DNA from: an uncultured Opitutaceae bacterium
GTDB taxonomy: Bacteria; Verrucomicrobiota; Verrucomicrobiia; Opitutales; Opitutaceae
Length of the DNA stretch: 41,477 nucleotides
Assembly: GCA_903862935.1 (NCBI GenBank)
Contig: CAIOZY010000006.1
Span: 1 to 41,477, forward strand
Direction of reading: 5' to 3'
How positions within the stretch are numbered: the stretch's first letter is position 1; the number at the start of each line of letters is the position of its first letter. The position numbers and the translations under genes were made by a program. This document shows, one piece after another, positions 25,385-34,684 of this stretch. The notes under the pieces were generated by a model, which saw nothing but the letters and a program-made list of their open reading frames with translations, did not search any database and had not been told where the DNA came from.

Positions 25385-26625
25385 CAACCGCCGAAGAAGC
25401 GGATCGTCCGCCGGAGCGAGGCCACGAGCACGTCGATCTCCTCGGCCGTGTTGTACAGGTAGAAGCTCGCCCGGGCGGTGCTCGCAAGCCCGAGTTTTTT
25501 CATCAGGGGCTGGTTGCAGTGGTGGCCGCCCCTCAGGGCGATCCCGTCCTGGTCGGCGAAGGTGACGACGTCATGGGCGTGCACGTCGCGCAGGGCAAAA
25601 CTGACGAGCCCTCCGCGCTCCCCCGGGGGCCCGATCAGGCGGATGCCGGGCAACTCGCCCAGAGCCCGGTAGGCCCGCTCGGCGAGCTCCCCGTCGTGGC
25701 TTTTGATCCTCGCCCGGCCGATTCCCTCAAGGTAGTCGCAGGCGACCCCCAGCGCGTACGCGTCGGCGAAGTTGGGAGTGCCGGCCTCGAAGCGCTCCGG
25801 GGAGGGCTTCCAGCTGCTCTCGAAGAGCTCCACGTGGTTGATCATCCCGCCCCCGCCCTGGTAGGGCGGCATCGCGTCGAGTAGCTCCCGGCGCCCGTAC
25901 AGGACCCCGATCCCGGCCACGCCCGCCATCTTGTGGCCGGAGAAGGCCAGGAAGTCGCAGCCCAGGGCCCGGACGTCAACCGGCATGTGCCCGATCGACT
26001 GGGCTGCGTCGACCAGCGTCAGCGCGCCGGCCTTCCGGGCCCGTGCGCACAGCTCGGCGGCCGGGTTGATCGTGCCCAGCGTGTTCGAAACGTGGGTGAA
26101 GGCGAAGAGCTTCACCTCGGGCGTGAGAAGCCGGTCGATCTGGGAAAGGTCCAAGAGCCCGTCGTCCCCGGTAATGGGGATGTACCGCAGCTTGGCGCCC
26201 GTGCGCTGGGCGATCAACTGCCAGGGCACGATATTGCTGTGGTGCTCCATCTCCGTCAGCAAGATCACGTCGCCCGCCTTAAGGTTCGCCGAGCCCCAAC
26301 TCGCGGCAACCAGGTTGATCGACTCGGTCGTGCCCCGGGTGAAGACAATCTCCTCGGGGGCCTGCGCGTTGATGAACCGGGCCAGTTTCGAGCGGGCGTT
26401 CTCGTAGTGGTCGGTCGACCTCATCGACAGGGCGTGGAGGCCCCTATGGACGTTTGCGTTGTCCCGCTCGTAGAAATGGGAGAGTGCCTCGATCACCACT
26501 CGGGGCTTCTGCGTGGTGGCGGCGTTGTCCAGGTAGACCAGGGGCTTGCCGTTCACCTGCTGGTGGAGGATGGGGAAGTCGTCGCGGAGACTGTTCCAGG
26601 ATGAGGGCATGGGCGCGGGGGCCAT
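25384..26625 (-). CDS. sufS: Cysteine desulfurase SufS
   Basis: A 413-aa PLP enzyme that takes sulfur from cysteine for iron-sulfur cluster assembly. The PLP lysine is K232 in FSGHKMAG, and the catalytic cysteine is C370 in RGGHHCNQP, the type II (SufS/CsdA) signature. Other landmarks: YLDNAATTQKP near the N-terminus and DAAQS at 206-210. The usual SGHKxxGPTGIG reads SGHKMAGVAGIG here. Partner SufU is encoded 12 nt upstream on the same strand, so sufU-sufS form an operon; SufBCD are not in the window. Confidence 0.96.
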   Translation of the reverse strand: MAPAPMPSSWNSLRDDFPILHQQVNGKPLVYLDNAATTQKPRVVIEALSHFYERDNANVHRGLHALSMRSTDHYENARSKLARFINAQAPEEIVFTRGTTESINLVAASWGSANLKAGDVILLTEMEHHSNIVPWQLIAQRTGAKLRYIPITGDDGLLDLSQIDRLLTPEVKLFAFTHVSNTLGTINPAAELCARARKAGALTLVDAAQSIGHMPVDVRALGCDFLAFSGHKMAGVAGIGVLYGRRELLDAMPPYQGGGGMINHVELFESSWKPSPERFEAGTPNFADAYALGVACDYLEGIGRARIKSHDGELAERAYRALGELPGIRLIGPPGERGGLVSFALRDVHAHDVVTFADQDGIALRGGHHCNQPLMKKLGLASTARASFYLYNTAEEIDVLVASLRRTIRFFGG

Positions 26626-26637
26626 CTGCTTTGTTGG

Positions 26638-27093
26638 CTAGTCGGAGTGGGTCTCTGTCGTCGCGGGCGCGGGCTCACCCTTCAGGGCGTTCAGGGCGGC
26701 GTGCCAGCCCAGAGTGGCGCACTTGATCCGGGCCGGGAAGGCATGCACCCCGGCGAAGGCCGCCAGGTCGCTGATCTCCTCGGGCTCCTTGCCCGTCGTG
26801 ACGATCTCGTGGAACTGGCGGTAGAGCTCCTGGGCCTCGGCCGCGGTCTTGCCCTTCAGCTGGGTCGTCATCAGCGAGGCGCTGGCCTGGGAGATGGCGC
26901 AGCCCGAGCCGTCGAAGGAGATCTCGGCGATCCGGTCGCCGTCGAGCCTCAGGTAGACGTGGCACTGGTCGCCGCAGGTCGGGTTGTCCCCGTGGGCGAC
27001 CCGGTTGGCCGTCGGCAGCCGACCCCGGTTGCGCGGGCGGCGGTTATGGTCGAGGATCACCTGCTGGTAGAGTTCCGTGAGCTCGGAGGACAT
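26638..27093 (-). CDS. sufU: Iron-sulfur cluster assembly sulfur acceptor SufU
   Basis: A 151-aa IscU-like protein, the zinc-dependent sulfur acceptor of SufS. The zinc and sulfur ligands are C40, D42, C65 and C125, in NPTCGDQC, GSGCAISQAS and RIKCATLGW, matching the C-D-C-C ligand set of Bacillus SufU. The roughly 20-residue insertion between the second and third ligands that distinguishes SufU from IscU is present. The N-terminus is LYQQVILDHNRRPRNRG. First gene of the operon; divergent from the TPR gene with a 98-bp gap. Confidence 0.95.
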   Translation of the reverse strand: MSSELTELYQQVILDHNRRPRNRGRLPTANRVAHGDNPTCGDQCHVYLRLDGDRIAEISFDGSGCAISQASASLMTTQLKGKTAAEAQELYRQFHEIVTTGKEPEEISDLAAFAGVHAFPARIKCATLGWHAALNALKGEPAPATTETHSD

Positions 27094-27191
27094 GGCTTTG
27101 AGGCACTCTAGCTAAAAGTCCCTGCGGTGCAAAGCACAACGCGGTTGATTGTTTCCGGGGATCCGGGCAAACATTTCCTTTGCCGCATCCG

Positions 27192-29816
27192 ATGCGCATC
27201 CGCCCCTTCATAGTCTTCCTGGCCCTGATGGCAGGACCGCTGACCGCCCAGGAGGCGCTCAATCCGCCGCCGCCGCTCGCGCCCGCTTCCCCGCGGCCCT
27301 CGGCCGGGGCGGGCGGACTCGCACTTCTGGCCGCCGAGAGGGGCCAGGAGCTGGGGTTCCCGGGAGTCGCGGCCGGGATCTACCGGGAGCTGCTCGCCTC
27401 GCCGGGGGCCGACCCATCGCTTCCAGGCTACGACGCGGCCAACCGCGTGAACCTCACCCTGGCCCTGGCAACGGCGCTCCTCGACGACGGGCGGCCCGCC
27501 GAAGCCGACCGGGCTCTCAACACCCTGGCCGGGCCCCGCGGCTCGGCCTGGCACCTGCGCCGGGGCCTCGCCGGGGCGGGACTGAAGAACTTCGAGACCG
27601 CAAAAAAGGAACTCGCCGACGTGAAGCCGGCCGAACTGTCGGCCGCGGACAGGCCATGGCACTTTTTCCTCCAGGGGATCATCGCGGGGGCGGCCGGAGA
27701 CACCGTCCAGGCGGGCAATTTCTACCTGCAGGCCGAGAAGGCCGCCGACACCGAGCTTGCCCGGGCCCGTTTCCTGCTCGCCCACGAGCAGGCGCGCTTG
27801 CGCTTGGGCGAGGTCAGTGAGGCCGCCGCCGAGCAGACTCGGCAGAACGCCGAGCGGTTCCGGGGCACGGCTACCGGCTGCGACTTCGAGCGCTCGTATG
27901 CGGTCATGCTTGACGCCCTTGGCCGGAAGGCGGCGGCGGTCGAGGCTCTCCAGAGGGACCTGCTCACCCTCCCCCCGTCAGAGCGCGGCCGGGCCGACGA
28001 CTTCCGGCTGCTGCTCGGGCTGGTGTCCGGGGCTGCCGACGGCCCGGGCCGGGCCGCCCTGATCCAGCTGCTCGAGGCCGGAAGCGATCCGGACCGCCAG
28101 CGGGTCGCCCTGCAGCTGCTCGGCCGGGCCCTGGTGAGCGAGTCCGCCCGGGGAGTCCTGCGCTCGGAGCTGGACCGGCTGATCGGCTCCGCCGGGCAGC
28201 ACCCCATTCTCGACGACCTGCTGCTGATGCGCGCGAACCTGGCTCTGGGGGAGCGCGACTACGCCCAGGCGGAGGACTCTGCCCACGCGCTGCTCGAGCG
28301 CTTTCCCGGTTCGCCGCTCAAGCCGTACGCCCTGGGGCTCCTGGCAGGGGCCGCCTGGGAGCAGCGCCGCTACCGCACGGCGGCCGACCTGGCGCGGCAG
28401 ACCCGGGATGCGCTTCCGGCCGGACCGTCCCGTGCCCGGCTGAGCGTGGTCGTGGCCGAGGCGTGGTTTAGGGCGGGGGACTTTCGGGGGGCGGCCGACG
28501 CGTACGCCTCGGTGCTGCGCGACCCGCCGGCGGGAATCCCGGCCGGCGACCTCATGTTCCAGAGTGTCGAGGCCGAGATCAAGGCCGGGGCCCTGAACGA
28601 GGCGCAGGCCGACTTGGACCAACTCGCCCGAAATGCCGCCTTTGACGCCGCCAACCGGTGGGAGGCCGAGTGGAACCTCTCGCGGGCCCTGCAGCTCGCG
28701 GGCAGGACCGCGGAGGCCTACGCCCGCGTGAACCGGCTTCTCGCCCCGCCCGCCCCCTCGGCGTCGGAGGCCAAGGGCGGGCTGCCTGAGGGGCTGCGCG
28801 CGCAGATGGCCTGGCTGCAGGCGCGGCTTTCGCTCGACGCGCGCGAGCCCCAGGCCACGCTGCGGCTGGTCGACGCCCTGGACAAGACCCTACAGGGAGC
28901 CTCGGGGGACCTGCGGCTGAAGATCGCCAGCGCGGGGACCCTCCTCAAGGCGCAGGCCTACTTCGAATTGAAGCAAGAGCCCGACGCCCTGGCGCAGCTC
29001 AAGCGCTTGCGCGCGGACTACCCGAGGTCGGACGCGGCCGTGTCCTCGTACTTTGTGGAGGCCGAGCACTATGCCCGGCAGGACAAGATCGCCGAGGCGC
29101 GGCAGCTGCTCACCCGGCTCGCCGACGACTTTCCGAAGAGCGCCTACGCGCCGTATGCCCTGTACCAGGCGGCCTTCCTGGCGGAACGCCTCGGGCAGGA
29201 CAAGGACCTGGACGACGCCAACCGCCTGATCGAGAGGCTGGTCACCAGCTACCCGGACCACGAGCTGGTGTTCGATGCGCGGCTGAAGCAGGGAGACCTC
29301 ATGAGAAAGCTCAACCGCTTCTCGCTCGCCGAGCAGGACTACCAGTCGGTCATCAACAACTACGCGCGAAACCCCGATGTGATCCTGGCGCGCCTTGCCC
29401 TGGCCGAGACCTACAACGCCCAGTCGGCCGGTGACCCCTCACACGAGGAGCGGGCCCGCGCCCTGTTTGAGGACCTGTGCGACCGCGTGGACGCCAAGGC
29501 CGATGTCCGGGTCGAGGCGGGATTCAACCTGGGCTACATCTACAAGCGGCGCGGCCGTCTGGAGCAGGCCGCTCAGGTGTGGTGGCGCGACGTGGTGTCG
29601 GCCTTCCTGCTCAATCCCGACAATGCGGGGGAACTCCACGAGAAGGGCCGCTACTGGATGGCCCGGACGCTGCTCGAATTGGGGGCCGTCTTCCAGCAGG
29701 AGGGAAAGCTGGACCAGGCCGGTGATGCCTGGAAATTGATCCTCAAGACGGGCCTACCCTTCGCAGCCGTCGCGAAGGCGAATCTGGCGGCGATAACGCC
29801 GCCTGCCGGACCATGA
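27192..29816 (+). CDS. Large periplasmic TPR-repeat protein
   Basis: An 874-aa protein with a signal peptide (MRIRPFIVFLALMAGPLTAQ) followed almost entirely by tetratricopeptide-like helix pairs, clearest at about 200-300 and 590-840 (ARQLLTRLADDFPKSAYAPYALY; ASYPDHELVFDARLKQGDL-like units). The C-terminal end carries YMARTLLELG-type repeats. TPRs mediate protein contacts, so this is likely a scaffold. It precedes exbB by 52 nt, then exbD and a TonB-like gene, which suggests a role in a Ton-type energised envelope complex. Start at ATG 27192 rather than the TTG at 27180. Confidence 0.83.
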   Translation: MRIRPFIVFLALMAGPLTAQEALNPPPPLAPASPRPSAGAGGLALLAAERGQELGFPGVAAGIYRELLASPGADPSLPGYDAANRVNLTLALATALLDDGRPAEADRALNTLAGPRGSAWHLRRGLAGAGLKNFETAKKELADVKPAELSAADRPWHFFLQGIIAGAAGDTVQAGNFYLQAEKAADTELARARFLLAHEQARLRLGEVSEAAAEQTRQNAERFRGTATGCDFERSYAVMLDALGRKAAAVEALQRDLLTLPPSERGRADDFRLLLGLVSGAADGPGRAALIQLLEAGSDPDRQRVALQLLGRALVSESARGVLRSELDRLIGSAGQHPILDDLLLMRANLALGERDYAQAEDSAHALLERFPGSPLKPYALGLLAGAAWEQRRYRTAADLARQTRDALPAGPSRARLSVVVAEAWFRAGDFRGAADAYASVLRDPPAGIPAGDLMFQSVEAEIKAGALNEAQADLDQLARNAAFDAANRWEAEWNLSRALQLAGRTAEAYARVNRLLAPPAPSASEAKGGLPEGLRAQMAWLQARLSLDAREPQATLRLVDALDKTLQGASGDLRLKIASAGTLLKAQAYFELKQEPDALAQLKRLRADYPRSDAAVSSYFVEAEHYARQDKIAEARQLLTRLADDFPKSAYAPYALYQAAFLAERLGQDKDLDDANRLIERLVTSYPDHELVFDARLKQGDLMRKLNRFSLAEQDYQSVINNYARNPDVILARLALAETYNAQSAGDPSHEERARALFEDLCDRVDAKADVRVEAGFNLGYIYKRRGRLEQAAQVWWRDVVSAFLLNPDNAGELHEKGRYWMARTLLELGAVFQQEGKLDQAGDAWKLILKTGLPFAAVAKANLAAITPPAGP

Positions 29817-29868
29817 GCGTTTCGCATTTACGCGGGCCCGCCGATCGGGTGTAACTCTATTTAAACCT

Positions 29869-30501
29869 ATGTCTGTCCTCGATTTCAGCCTTTTCTCAAA
29901 GGGCGGCCCGATGATGTGGGTGCTGTTGGCGATGGGTCTGGTGGGCCTGATCATGTTCATCGAGCGCACGCTCTACTTGCACCGGGGCCAGATCCGCTCG
30001 ACGGCCTTTGTCGACGGGATCAAGAACATCCTGGCCAAGCGGCGCCTGGTCGAGGCGCTCACCGTCTGCGAGGAGACGCCGGGCCCCGTGGCCGCGGTCG
30101 TCAAGGCGGCGCTCATGCACGCCGACGACGACGCCGAGCACATGCGGTTCCACGTCCAGGAGGCGGCGGTCGTCGAGCTGCCCGCCCTCGAGCGGCGGAT
30201 CGGATCGCTCGCCGCAATCGGGCAGGCGGCCCCGCTCGTGGGCCTTCTGGGAACGGTGCTCGGCATGATCACGACCTTCCTCGCGTTCTCGCGGGGCGGG
30301 GACTACGCGACGGCGAACGCCCTTTCCGCAGGCATGTGGCAGGCCCTGTTGAGCACGGCCGGGGGCCTCATGCTGGCGATCCCGGCCCATCTCGCGCACC
30401 ATTTCCTCACCGGCCGCCTGCGCGCAATTGTCCGGGACCTGGAGTGGGCCGGAAACGAGATGATGCGCTACCTGCTCACGGAGTACCGGGCCAAGCCATG
30501 A
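29869..30501 (+). CDS. exbB: MotA/TolQ/ExbB-family proton channel
   Basis: A 210-aa inner-membrane protein with three hydrophobic helices (about 14-33, 110-133 and 147-167) and the family signature APLVGLLGTVLGMITTF (about 122-138). With ExbD it uses the proton gradient to drive a TonB-like transducer. Whether it serves Ton, Tol or motility is not provable from the chain alone; the neighbouring ExbD-like and TonB-like genes point to Ton. The ATGA overlap at 30498-30501 couples it to exbD. Confidence 0.92.
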   Translation: MSVLDFSLFSKGGPMMWVLLAMGLVGLIMFIERTLYLHRGQIRSTAFVDGIKNILAKRRLVEALTVCEETPGPVAAVVKAALMHADDDAEHMRFHVQEAAVVELPALERRIGSLAAIGQAAPLVGLLGTVLGMITTFLAFSRGGDYATANALSAGMWQALLSTAGGLMLAIPAHLAHHFLTGRLRAIVRDLEWAGNEMMRYLLTEYRAKP

Positions 30502-30944
30502 TCACGCGTCCCCTGGACCTCGCCTCGAGGCTCTCGCCGCCGCCCCGAAGCCTGGACTTTTTCTTTTTCATCAACGTGGGGTTGCTGGCTCTTTTCTTTG
30601 CGCTTTTCGGATCGCGGTTTGTCCTTGCGCCCGGCCTGGGGGTCGACTTCCGCCTGCCGCAGACCGCCGGCGCGCGGGCGGGCGCGACGGGAACGACCTG
30701 CTACATGAGCGTACTGCGCTCCGGCCAGATTCTCACCGACAACGGGCTGCTGACCATGGCCGAACTGCCCAACTGGCTCAAGGCCCGGGCCCAGAGGGAT
30801 CGCCAGCCCGTGCTTCTGGTCGGCGCGAGCGATCAGGTGCCCGTCTCCGATGTTGCCCGGATCTGCAGCATGGCTGCTGCTGCGGGCTTCATCCGCGTCC
30901 AACTGGCGGCTGAGGAGGCCGTCCCGCCGGGCGGCCGGCGGTGA
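30498..30944 (+). CDS. exbD: ExbD/TolR-family biopolymer transport protein
   Basis: A 148-aa protein with one membrane helix (about 21-40) and a periplasmic domain. The conserved TM-edge aspartate is D20 in SLDFFFF, the position expected to work with ExbB in proton flow. The C-terminal half (QPVLLVGASDQVPVSDVARI) is a typical ExbD fold. Start by ATGA overlap with exbB. The next gene begins 3 nt after the stop. Confidence 0.88.
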   Translation: MITRPLDLASRLSPPPRSLDFFFFINVGLLALFFALFGSRFVLAPGLGVDFRLPQTAGARAGATGTTCYMSVLRSGQILTDNGLLTMAELPNWLKARAQRDRQPVLLVGASDQVPVSDVARICSMAAAAGFIRVQLAAEEAVPPGGRR

Positions 30945-30947
30945 GCG

Positions 30948-31682
30948 ATGGCCTCGAGTAAGAGGGGGATCAAGCGCATCTGGGCGGTGGCCGCGGTCGC
31001 CGGTGCGGCTGCGCTCGCCTTCGGTATATCGCTCTTCCGGCCCCTCGGGGCTCCTCCCCCCCGCGCGGCGTCCCCGCCGACCCTTGCCCTGCAAATCGGG
31101 GCCCAGCCGGGTTCGCCGGCCGACCCGCTCTTCCAGGAGGACGCCCAGGCCCACGACCCGACACCGCTGTTCCTGCCCACGCAGTGGAACAGCTCCGAAA
31201 AAGAGGTCCCCCGGAGGGAACCGAGCCAGACCTTTGAGAACTTCGGGGCCAAACTTGTTTTCTCGGAAATCAATCTTGCACTGGATCTTCCATCACCTAC
31301 GGCGGTTCCGGAGCGGACCGCCGACGCCCTCGACTCCAACCCGCCCGGCCAGCCCTTCGTGGGCATTGGCCGATCGGACAGCCCGCCCCCGGTTGTCAGC
31401 TTGCGCAGCGCGTTCCTGGAGATCGTTGCAGCCGGATCGGGTCAAAGAGTCTTCTCCCAGGCGTTAATCGGTCTTGCATCGGGGGTTGCGGATTCTCCGC
31501 CGGAGGGCGGGGCCTGGCAGTTCATGGCGGCGGTCGACGCCGCGGGACTTGTGGGGGCCCTGGTGCCGACGGTTCGCTCGGGAACAACCTCGGACGGCTA
31601 TTTTCTCGACTATCTGGTGCGGACCTTTAGGGTGGGTGATCGGCTCGCCCCGGGTTTCTACCGGATATCTGTTGGGCCCTGA
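30948..31682 (+). CDS. Putative TonB-like protein (membrane-anchored, third gene of the exb operon)
   Basis: A 244-aa protein with no confident family match. It has the TonB layout: a short basic N-terminus, one membrane helix (about 11-32, WAVAAVAGAAALAFGI), a Pro-rich stretch (LGAPPPRAASPP), and a compact C-terminal domain of about 100 residues. The classic TonB C-terminal YP motif is not evident, so this is inference from topology and from its place 3 nt after exbD. It may transmit energy to an outer-membrane receptor. Downstream is about 170 bp up to the tRNA-Thr. Confidence 0.55.
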   Translation: MASSKRGIKRIWAVAAVAGAAALAFGISLFRPLGAPPPRAASPPTLALQIGAQPGSPADPLFQEDAQAHDPTPLFLPTQWNSSEKEVPRREPSQTFENFGAKLVFSEINLALDLPSPTAVPERTADALDSNPPGQPFVGIGRSDSPPPVVSLRSAFLEIVAAGSGQRVFSQALIGLASGVADSPPEGGAWQFMAAVDAAGLVGALVPTVRSGTTSDGYFLDYLVRTFRVGDRLAPGFYRISVGP

Positions 31683-31854
31683 GCGCGGGTTTAGTTCAAA
31701 ATTTGCCTTGCGTCGCAAGTTTGCTGTTGACGGGGCAATTCGCGACGTTCACTTTCTAACCTCTTTTTCGTTTTTTGACCTTAAGTTCAGCATCCGTGAG
31801 CCAGAAACCCTTGATAATCAACTGGGGTTCTTTTGGCGAGCCGGCTACTGGTCT

Positions 31855-31930
<76 letters not shown>

Positions 31931-31996
31931 GGACAGACTACCAAAAAATCCACATCACCTTCCAATCCCAACCCAACAACACGTCCCAAACCTTCC

Positions 31997-33187
31997 ATGG
32001 CTAAAGGAACATTCCAACGCACAAAACCGCACGTCAACGTCGGCACGATCGGCCACGTCGACCACGGCAAGACAACGCTGACTGCTGCGATCCTCTCGGT
32101 GCAGTCGAAGAAGGGCTTCGCGGAGATCAAGTCCTACGCGGACATCGCGAAGGGCGGCACCATCCGTGACGCCACCAAGACCGTGACGATTGCGGTGGCC
32201 CACGTGGAGTACCAGACGGCTAAGCGCCACTATGCGCACGTCGACTGTCCCGGACACGCCGACTTCGTGAAGAACATGATCACGGGCGCCGCCCAAATGG
32301 ACGGAGCGATCCTGGTTGTATCCGCCGCCGACGGCCCGATGCCCCAGACCCGTGAGCACATCCTGCTCGCCCGCCAAGTTGGCGTGCCGAAGATCGTGGT
32401 TTTCCTGAACAAGGTCGACCTGATCGACGACAAGGACCTCCTTGACCTGGTTGAGGAAGAGGTCCGCGACCTGCTCACCAAGTACCAGTTTGACGGGAAG
32501 AACGCCAAGGTTGTCCGCGGCTCTTCGACGGCCGCCCTCGAGGGCAAGCCCGAGGGGATCAAGGCGATCGACGATCTGATGGACGCCATCGACAGCGAGA
32601 TCCCGGAGCCCGTCCGCGAGGTCGACAAGCCCTTCCTGATGTCCATCGAGGACGTCTTCTCGATCACCGGCCGCGGCACCGTCGCCACAGGCCGTATCGA
32701 GCGCGGCATCGTGAAGCTGAACGAGACCGTCGAGATCGTCGGGCTGAAGGACACGAGCACGACCGTTGTCACCGGCATCGAAATGTTCCGCAAGCTCCTC
32801 GACGAGGGTCGGGCGGGCGACAATGTCGGCGTTCTGCTGCGCGGCGTTGAGAAGGACGGCATCGAGCGCGGCCAGGTCCTGGCGGCCCCGAAGTCGATCA
32901 CTCCCCACAAGAAGGCCAAGGCTGAGATCTACGTCCTGTCCAAGGACGAGGGCGGCCGTCACACCCCCTTCTTCAACGGCTATCGTCCGCAGTTCTACTT
33001 CCGGACGACGGACGTCACCGGTATCGTCAACCTGCCCAAGGGCGTCGAGATGATCATGCCCGGCGACAACATCAATATCGACATCGACCTGATCGTCCCG
33101 ATCGCAATGGAGAAGACTCAGCGCTTTGCCATCCGCGAAGGCGGTCGCACCATTGGTGCGGGCCGCATCACGGACATCACCGAGTAA
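31997..33187 (+). CDS. tuf: Elongation factor Tu
   Basis: A 396-aa GTPase that brings aminoacyl-tRNA to the ribosome. G1 loop GHVDHGKT at 19-26; then [12 protein letters not shown] and NKVDLID; the C-terminal barrel ends [11 protein letters not shown]. The start [20 protein letters not shown] at 31997 is the normal EF-Tu N-terminus; the in-frame extension upstream crosses the tRNA and is not coding. The leader just before the ATG (CCCAAACCTTCC) is C/A-rich without a Shine-Dalgarno. Sits between tRNA-Thr and tRNA-Trp. Confidence 0.99.
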   Translation: MAKGTFQRTKPHVNVGTIGHVDHGKTTLTAAILSVQSKKGFAEIKSYADIAKGGTIRDATKTVTIAVAHVEYQTAKRHYAHVDCPGHADFVKNMITGAAQMDGAILVVSAADGPMPQTREHILLARQVGVPKIVVFLNKVDLIDDKDLLDLVEEEVRDLLTKYQFDGKNAKVVRGSSTAALEGKPEGIKAIDDLMDAIDSEIPEPVREVDKPFLMSIEDVFSITGRGTVATGRIERGIVKLNETVEIVGLKDTSTTVVTGIEMFRKLLDEGRAGDNVGVLLRGVEKDGIERGQVLAAPKSITPHKKAKAEIYVLSKDEGGRHTPFFNGYRPQFYFRTTDVTGIVNLPKGVEMIMPGDNINIDIDLIVPIAMEKTQRFAIREGGRTIGAGRITDITE

Positions 33188-33216
33188 GTGCCTCTGTTCC
33201 AACTGCCAATACGACT

Positions 33217-33247
33217 CGCCGAGGTCCTCCCCCGCGGAGCCTCGGCG
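33217..33247 (+). terminator. Hairpin after tuf (possible terminator or processing signal)
   Basis: CGCCGAGG (33217-33224) pairs with CCTCGGCG (33240-33247), with a further TCC/GGA pairing inside the loop. No T-tract follows (next bases CCGTCGTCTAAAA), so intrinsic termination is uncertain. It could be a structured spacer that marks the tuf/tRNA-Trp boundary for RNase cleavage. Confidence 0.35.
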
Positions 33248-33270
33248 CCGTCGTCTAAAATCCACGCCAC

Positions 33271-33346
33271 AGGGGTGTAGCTCAATTGGTAGAGTAGCGG
33301 TCTCCAAAACCGTCGGTTGGGGGTTCGAGTCCCTCCGCCCCTGCCA
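33271..33346 (+). tRNA. tRNA-Trp (anticodon CCA)
   Basis: A 76-nt cloverleaf: acceptor AGGGGTG/CGCCCCT (one G-T pair), D-arm TAGCTCAATTGGTAGAGTA, anticodon stem GCGGT/ACCGT around CTCCAAA (anticodon CCA), T-loop GGTTCGAGTCC, and encoded CCA at 33344-33346. Located between tuf and secE, the usual place in many bacteria. Confidence 0.97.
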
Positions 33347-33358
33347 CTCTCACACGCC

Positions 33359-33562
33359 ATGTCCAATCCTTTCCGCAGCACACGCATCTTCTTCGGCGAA
33401 ATGACCGCCGAACTGAAGAAGGCCAGCTGGCCGACCCCCTCCGAACTGAGGGACTCCACCGTCGTCGTCATCGTGGCGTCGATCATCCTGGGGTTGTTCA
33501 CCGGAATCAGCGACTTCTCGCTCTACCAAGTCGTGGACCTGTTCACGTCCTGGGTCAGTTAA
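33359..33562 (+). CDS. secE: Preprotein translocase subunit SecE
   Basis: A 67-aa single-span protein of the SecYEG channel. The cytoplasmic amphipathic part (FFGEMTAELKKASWPTPSEL, with the conserved KKxxWP) precedes a membrane helix at about 37-56 (VVVIVASIILGLFTGI). Short SecE lacking the extra E. coli helices. The start is 13 bases after the tRNA-Trp CCA; an in-frame upstream extension would overlap the tRNA and is rejected. nusG follows after 9 nt. Confidence 0.95.
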   Translation: MSNPFRSTRIFFGEMTAELKKASWPTPSELRDSTVVVIVASIILGLFTGISDFSLYQVVDLFTSWVS

Positions 33563-33571
33563 AACGAACCC

Positions 33572-34153
33572 ATGTCCACCGCTCCTACCGCCGCTCCTGC
33601 GGGCGCCCAGTGGTTCGCCCTGCACACCCTCTCCGGCCAGGAGAACAAGGTCAAAATCTACATCGAGCGATTCAAGACCGCGGAGGAGCTCGACGACCAG
33701 ATCTTCGAGGTGCTCCTTCCGACGGAGGTTGTTTCCGAGGTCAAGAACGGCAAGAAGTCGACCAAGGTCCGCAAGCTCTACCCGGGCTACGTCTTCATCC
33801 AGATGCGCCTGTTCGGCGAGGACGGCAAACTCATCAACAAGCCCTGGTACTTCGTGAAGGAAGTGGCCGGCGTCATCGGGTTTGTAGGCGGCGAGCACCC
33901 CGCGGCGCTCCGCCAGAGCGAGATCGACGAGATCCGGGCCAGGATCGAGGCGGCCAACGGCAAGGAAGTGCCGAAGGTGCAATACGCCGTGGGCGAGGAG
34001 GTCAAGATCAACGACGGGCCCTTCGCGAACCTCAACGGGCGCATCGACGAGATCGACCCCGATCGCGGAAAGCTCCGCGTGTCGGTTTCGATCTTCGGCC
34101 GGTTCACGCCGGTGGAACTTGAATACTGGCAGGTGCAGCGCCTCGCCGAGTGA
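33572..34153 (+). CDS. nusG: Transcription termination/antitermination protein NusG
   Basis: A 193-aa NusG. NGN domain from about residue 14 (WFALHTLSGQENKVKIYIER) with the KLYPGYVFIQM block, and a C-terminal KOW domain (about 140-193: GEEVKINDGPFANLNGRIDE). Binds RNA polymerase and couples it to Rho or ribosomes. A somewhat long acidic/basic linker (about 118-135) separates the domains. It forms the secE-nusG-rplK order found in most bacteria. Confidence 0.97.
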   Translation: MSTAPTAAPAGAQWFALHTLSGQENKVKIYIERFKTAEELDDQIFEVLLPTEVVSEVKNGKKSTKVRKLYPGYVFIQMRLFGEDGKLINKPWYFVKEVAGVIGFVGGEHPAALRQSEIDEIRARIEAANGKEVPKVQYAVGEEVKINDGPFANLNGRIDEIDPDRGKLRVSVSIFGRFTPVELEYWQVQRLAE

Positions 34154-34176
34154 CAACCCAACAACCCCTTTAATTC

Positions 34177-34602
34177 ATGGCCAAGAAAATCCAAGGTTAC
34201 ATCCGCCTCCAACTCCCCGCTGGGGCAGCCAATCCGGCGCCGCCGGTCGGCCCCGCGCTCGGCGCGCAAGGCGTCAACATCATGGCGTTCTGCAAGGAGT
34301 TCAACGCTAAGACCAAGGATCAGAACGGCATGATCCTTCCGGTGGTGATCACGGTTTACGCGGACAAGAGCTTCTCGTTCATCCTGAAGTCGCCGCCCGC
34401 CTCGGTGCTGCTCAAGAAGGCAGCTAATATCGCCAGCGGCTCGGCCAAGCCCAACCAGGACAAGGTCGGCAAGGTTACCCGCAAGCAGCTGCTCGAGATC
34501 GTCAAGCTCAAGCAGAAGGACCTCAACTGCAAGGACGACGAGGCGGGCATCCGCATCATCGCCGGCACCGCTCGCAACATGGGCATCGATGTTGTCGACT
34601 GA
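34177..34602 (+). CDS. rplK: 50S ribosomal protein L11
   Basis: A 141-aa protein of the ribosomal GTPase centre that binds 23S rRNA helices 43/44. Landmarks: [30 protein letters not shown] with the proline-rich switch, and [17 protein letters not shown]. Preceded by an A/C-rich leader (CAACCCAACAACCCC) without a Shine-Dalgarno. A gap of 82 nt follows before rplA, where a leader for L1 autoregulation could lie (TCCCGCGGGA palindrome at 34630-34639). Confidence 0.98.
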   Translation: MAKKIQGYIRLQLPAGAANPAPPVGPALGAQGVNIMAFCKEFNAKTKDQNGMILPVVITVYADKSFSFILKSPPASVLLKKAANIASGSAKPNQDKVGKVTRKQLLEIVKLKQKDLNCKDDEAGIRIIAGTARNMGIDVVD

Positions 34603-34684
34603 GTTTTCTGACTCGTTAACGAAACCACATCCCGCGGGAGCCTGACGGCGTAGTCCGGGGCGTTCGCACCGCAAGGAGACCAAA

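Noticed and set aside
31727-31756. TTGACG as a -35 box for the tRNA-Thr/tuf operon
   Set aside because: The sequence at 16-18 nt spacing (TTCACTTT) is a poor -10; a promoter surely lies here, but I cannot place it.
34603-34684. An L1-binding leader in front of rplA
   Set aside because: Short inverted repeats are present, but I could not match them to the L1 site on 23S rRNA by eye.
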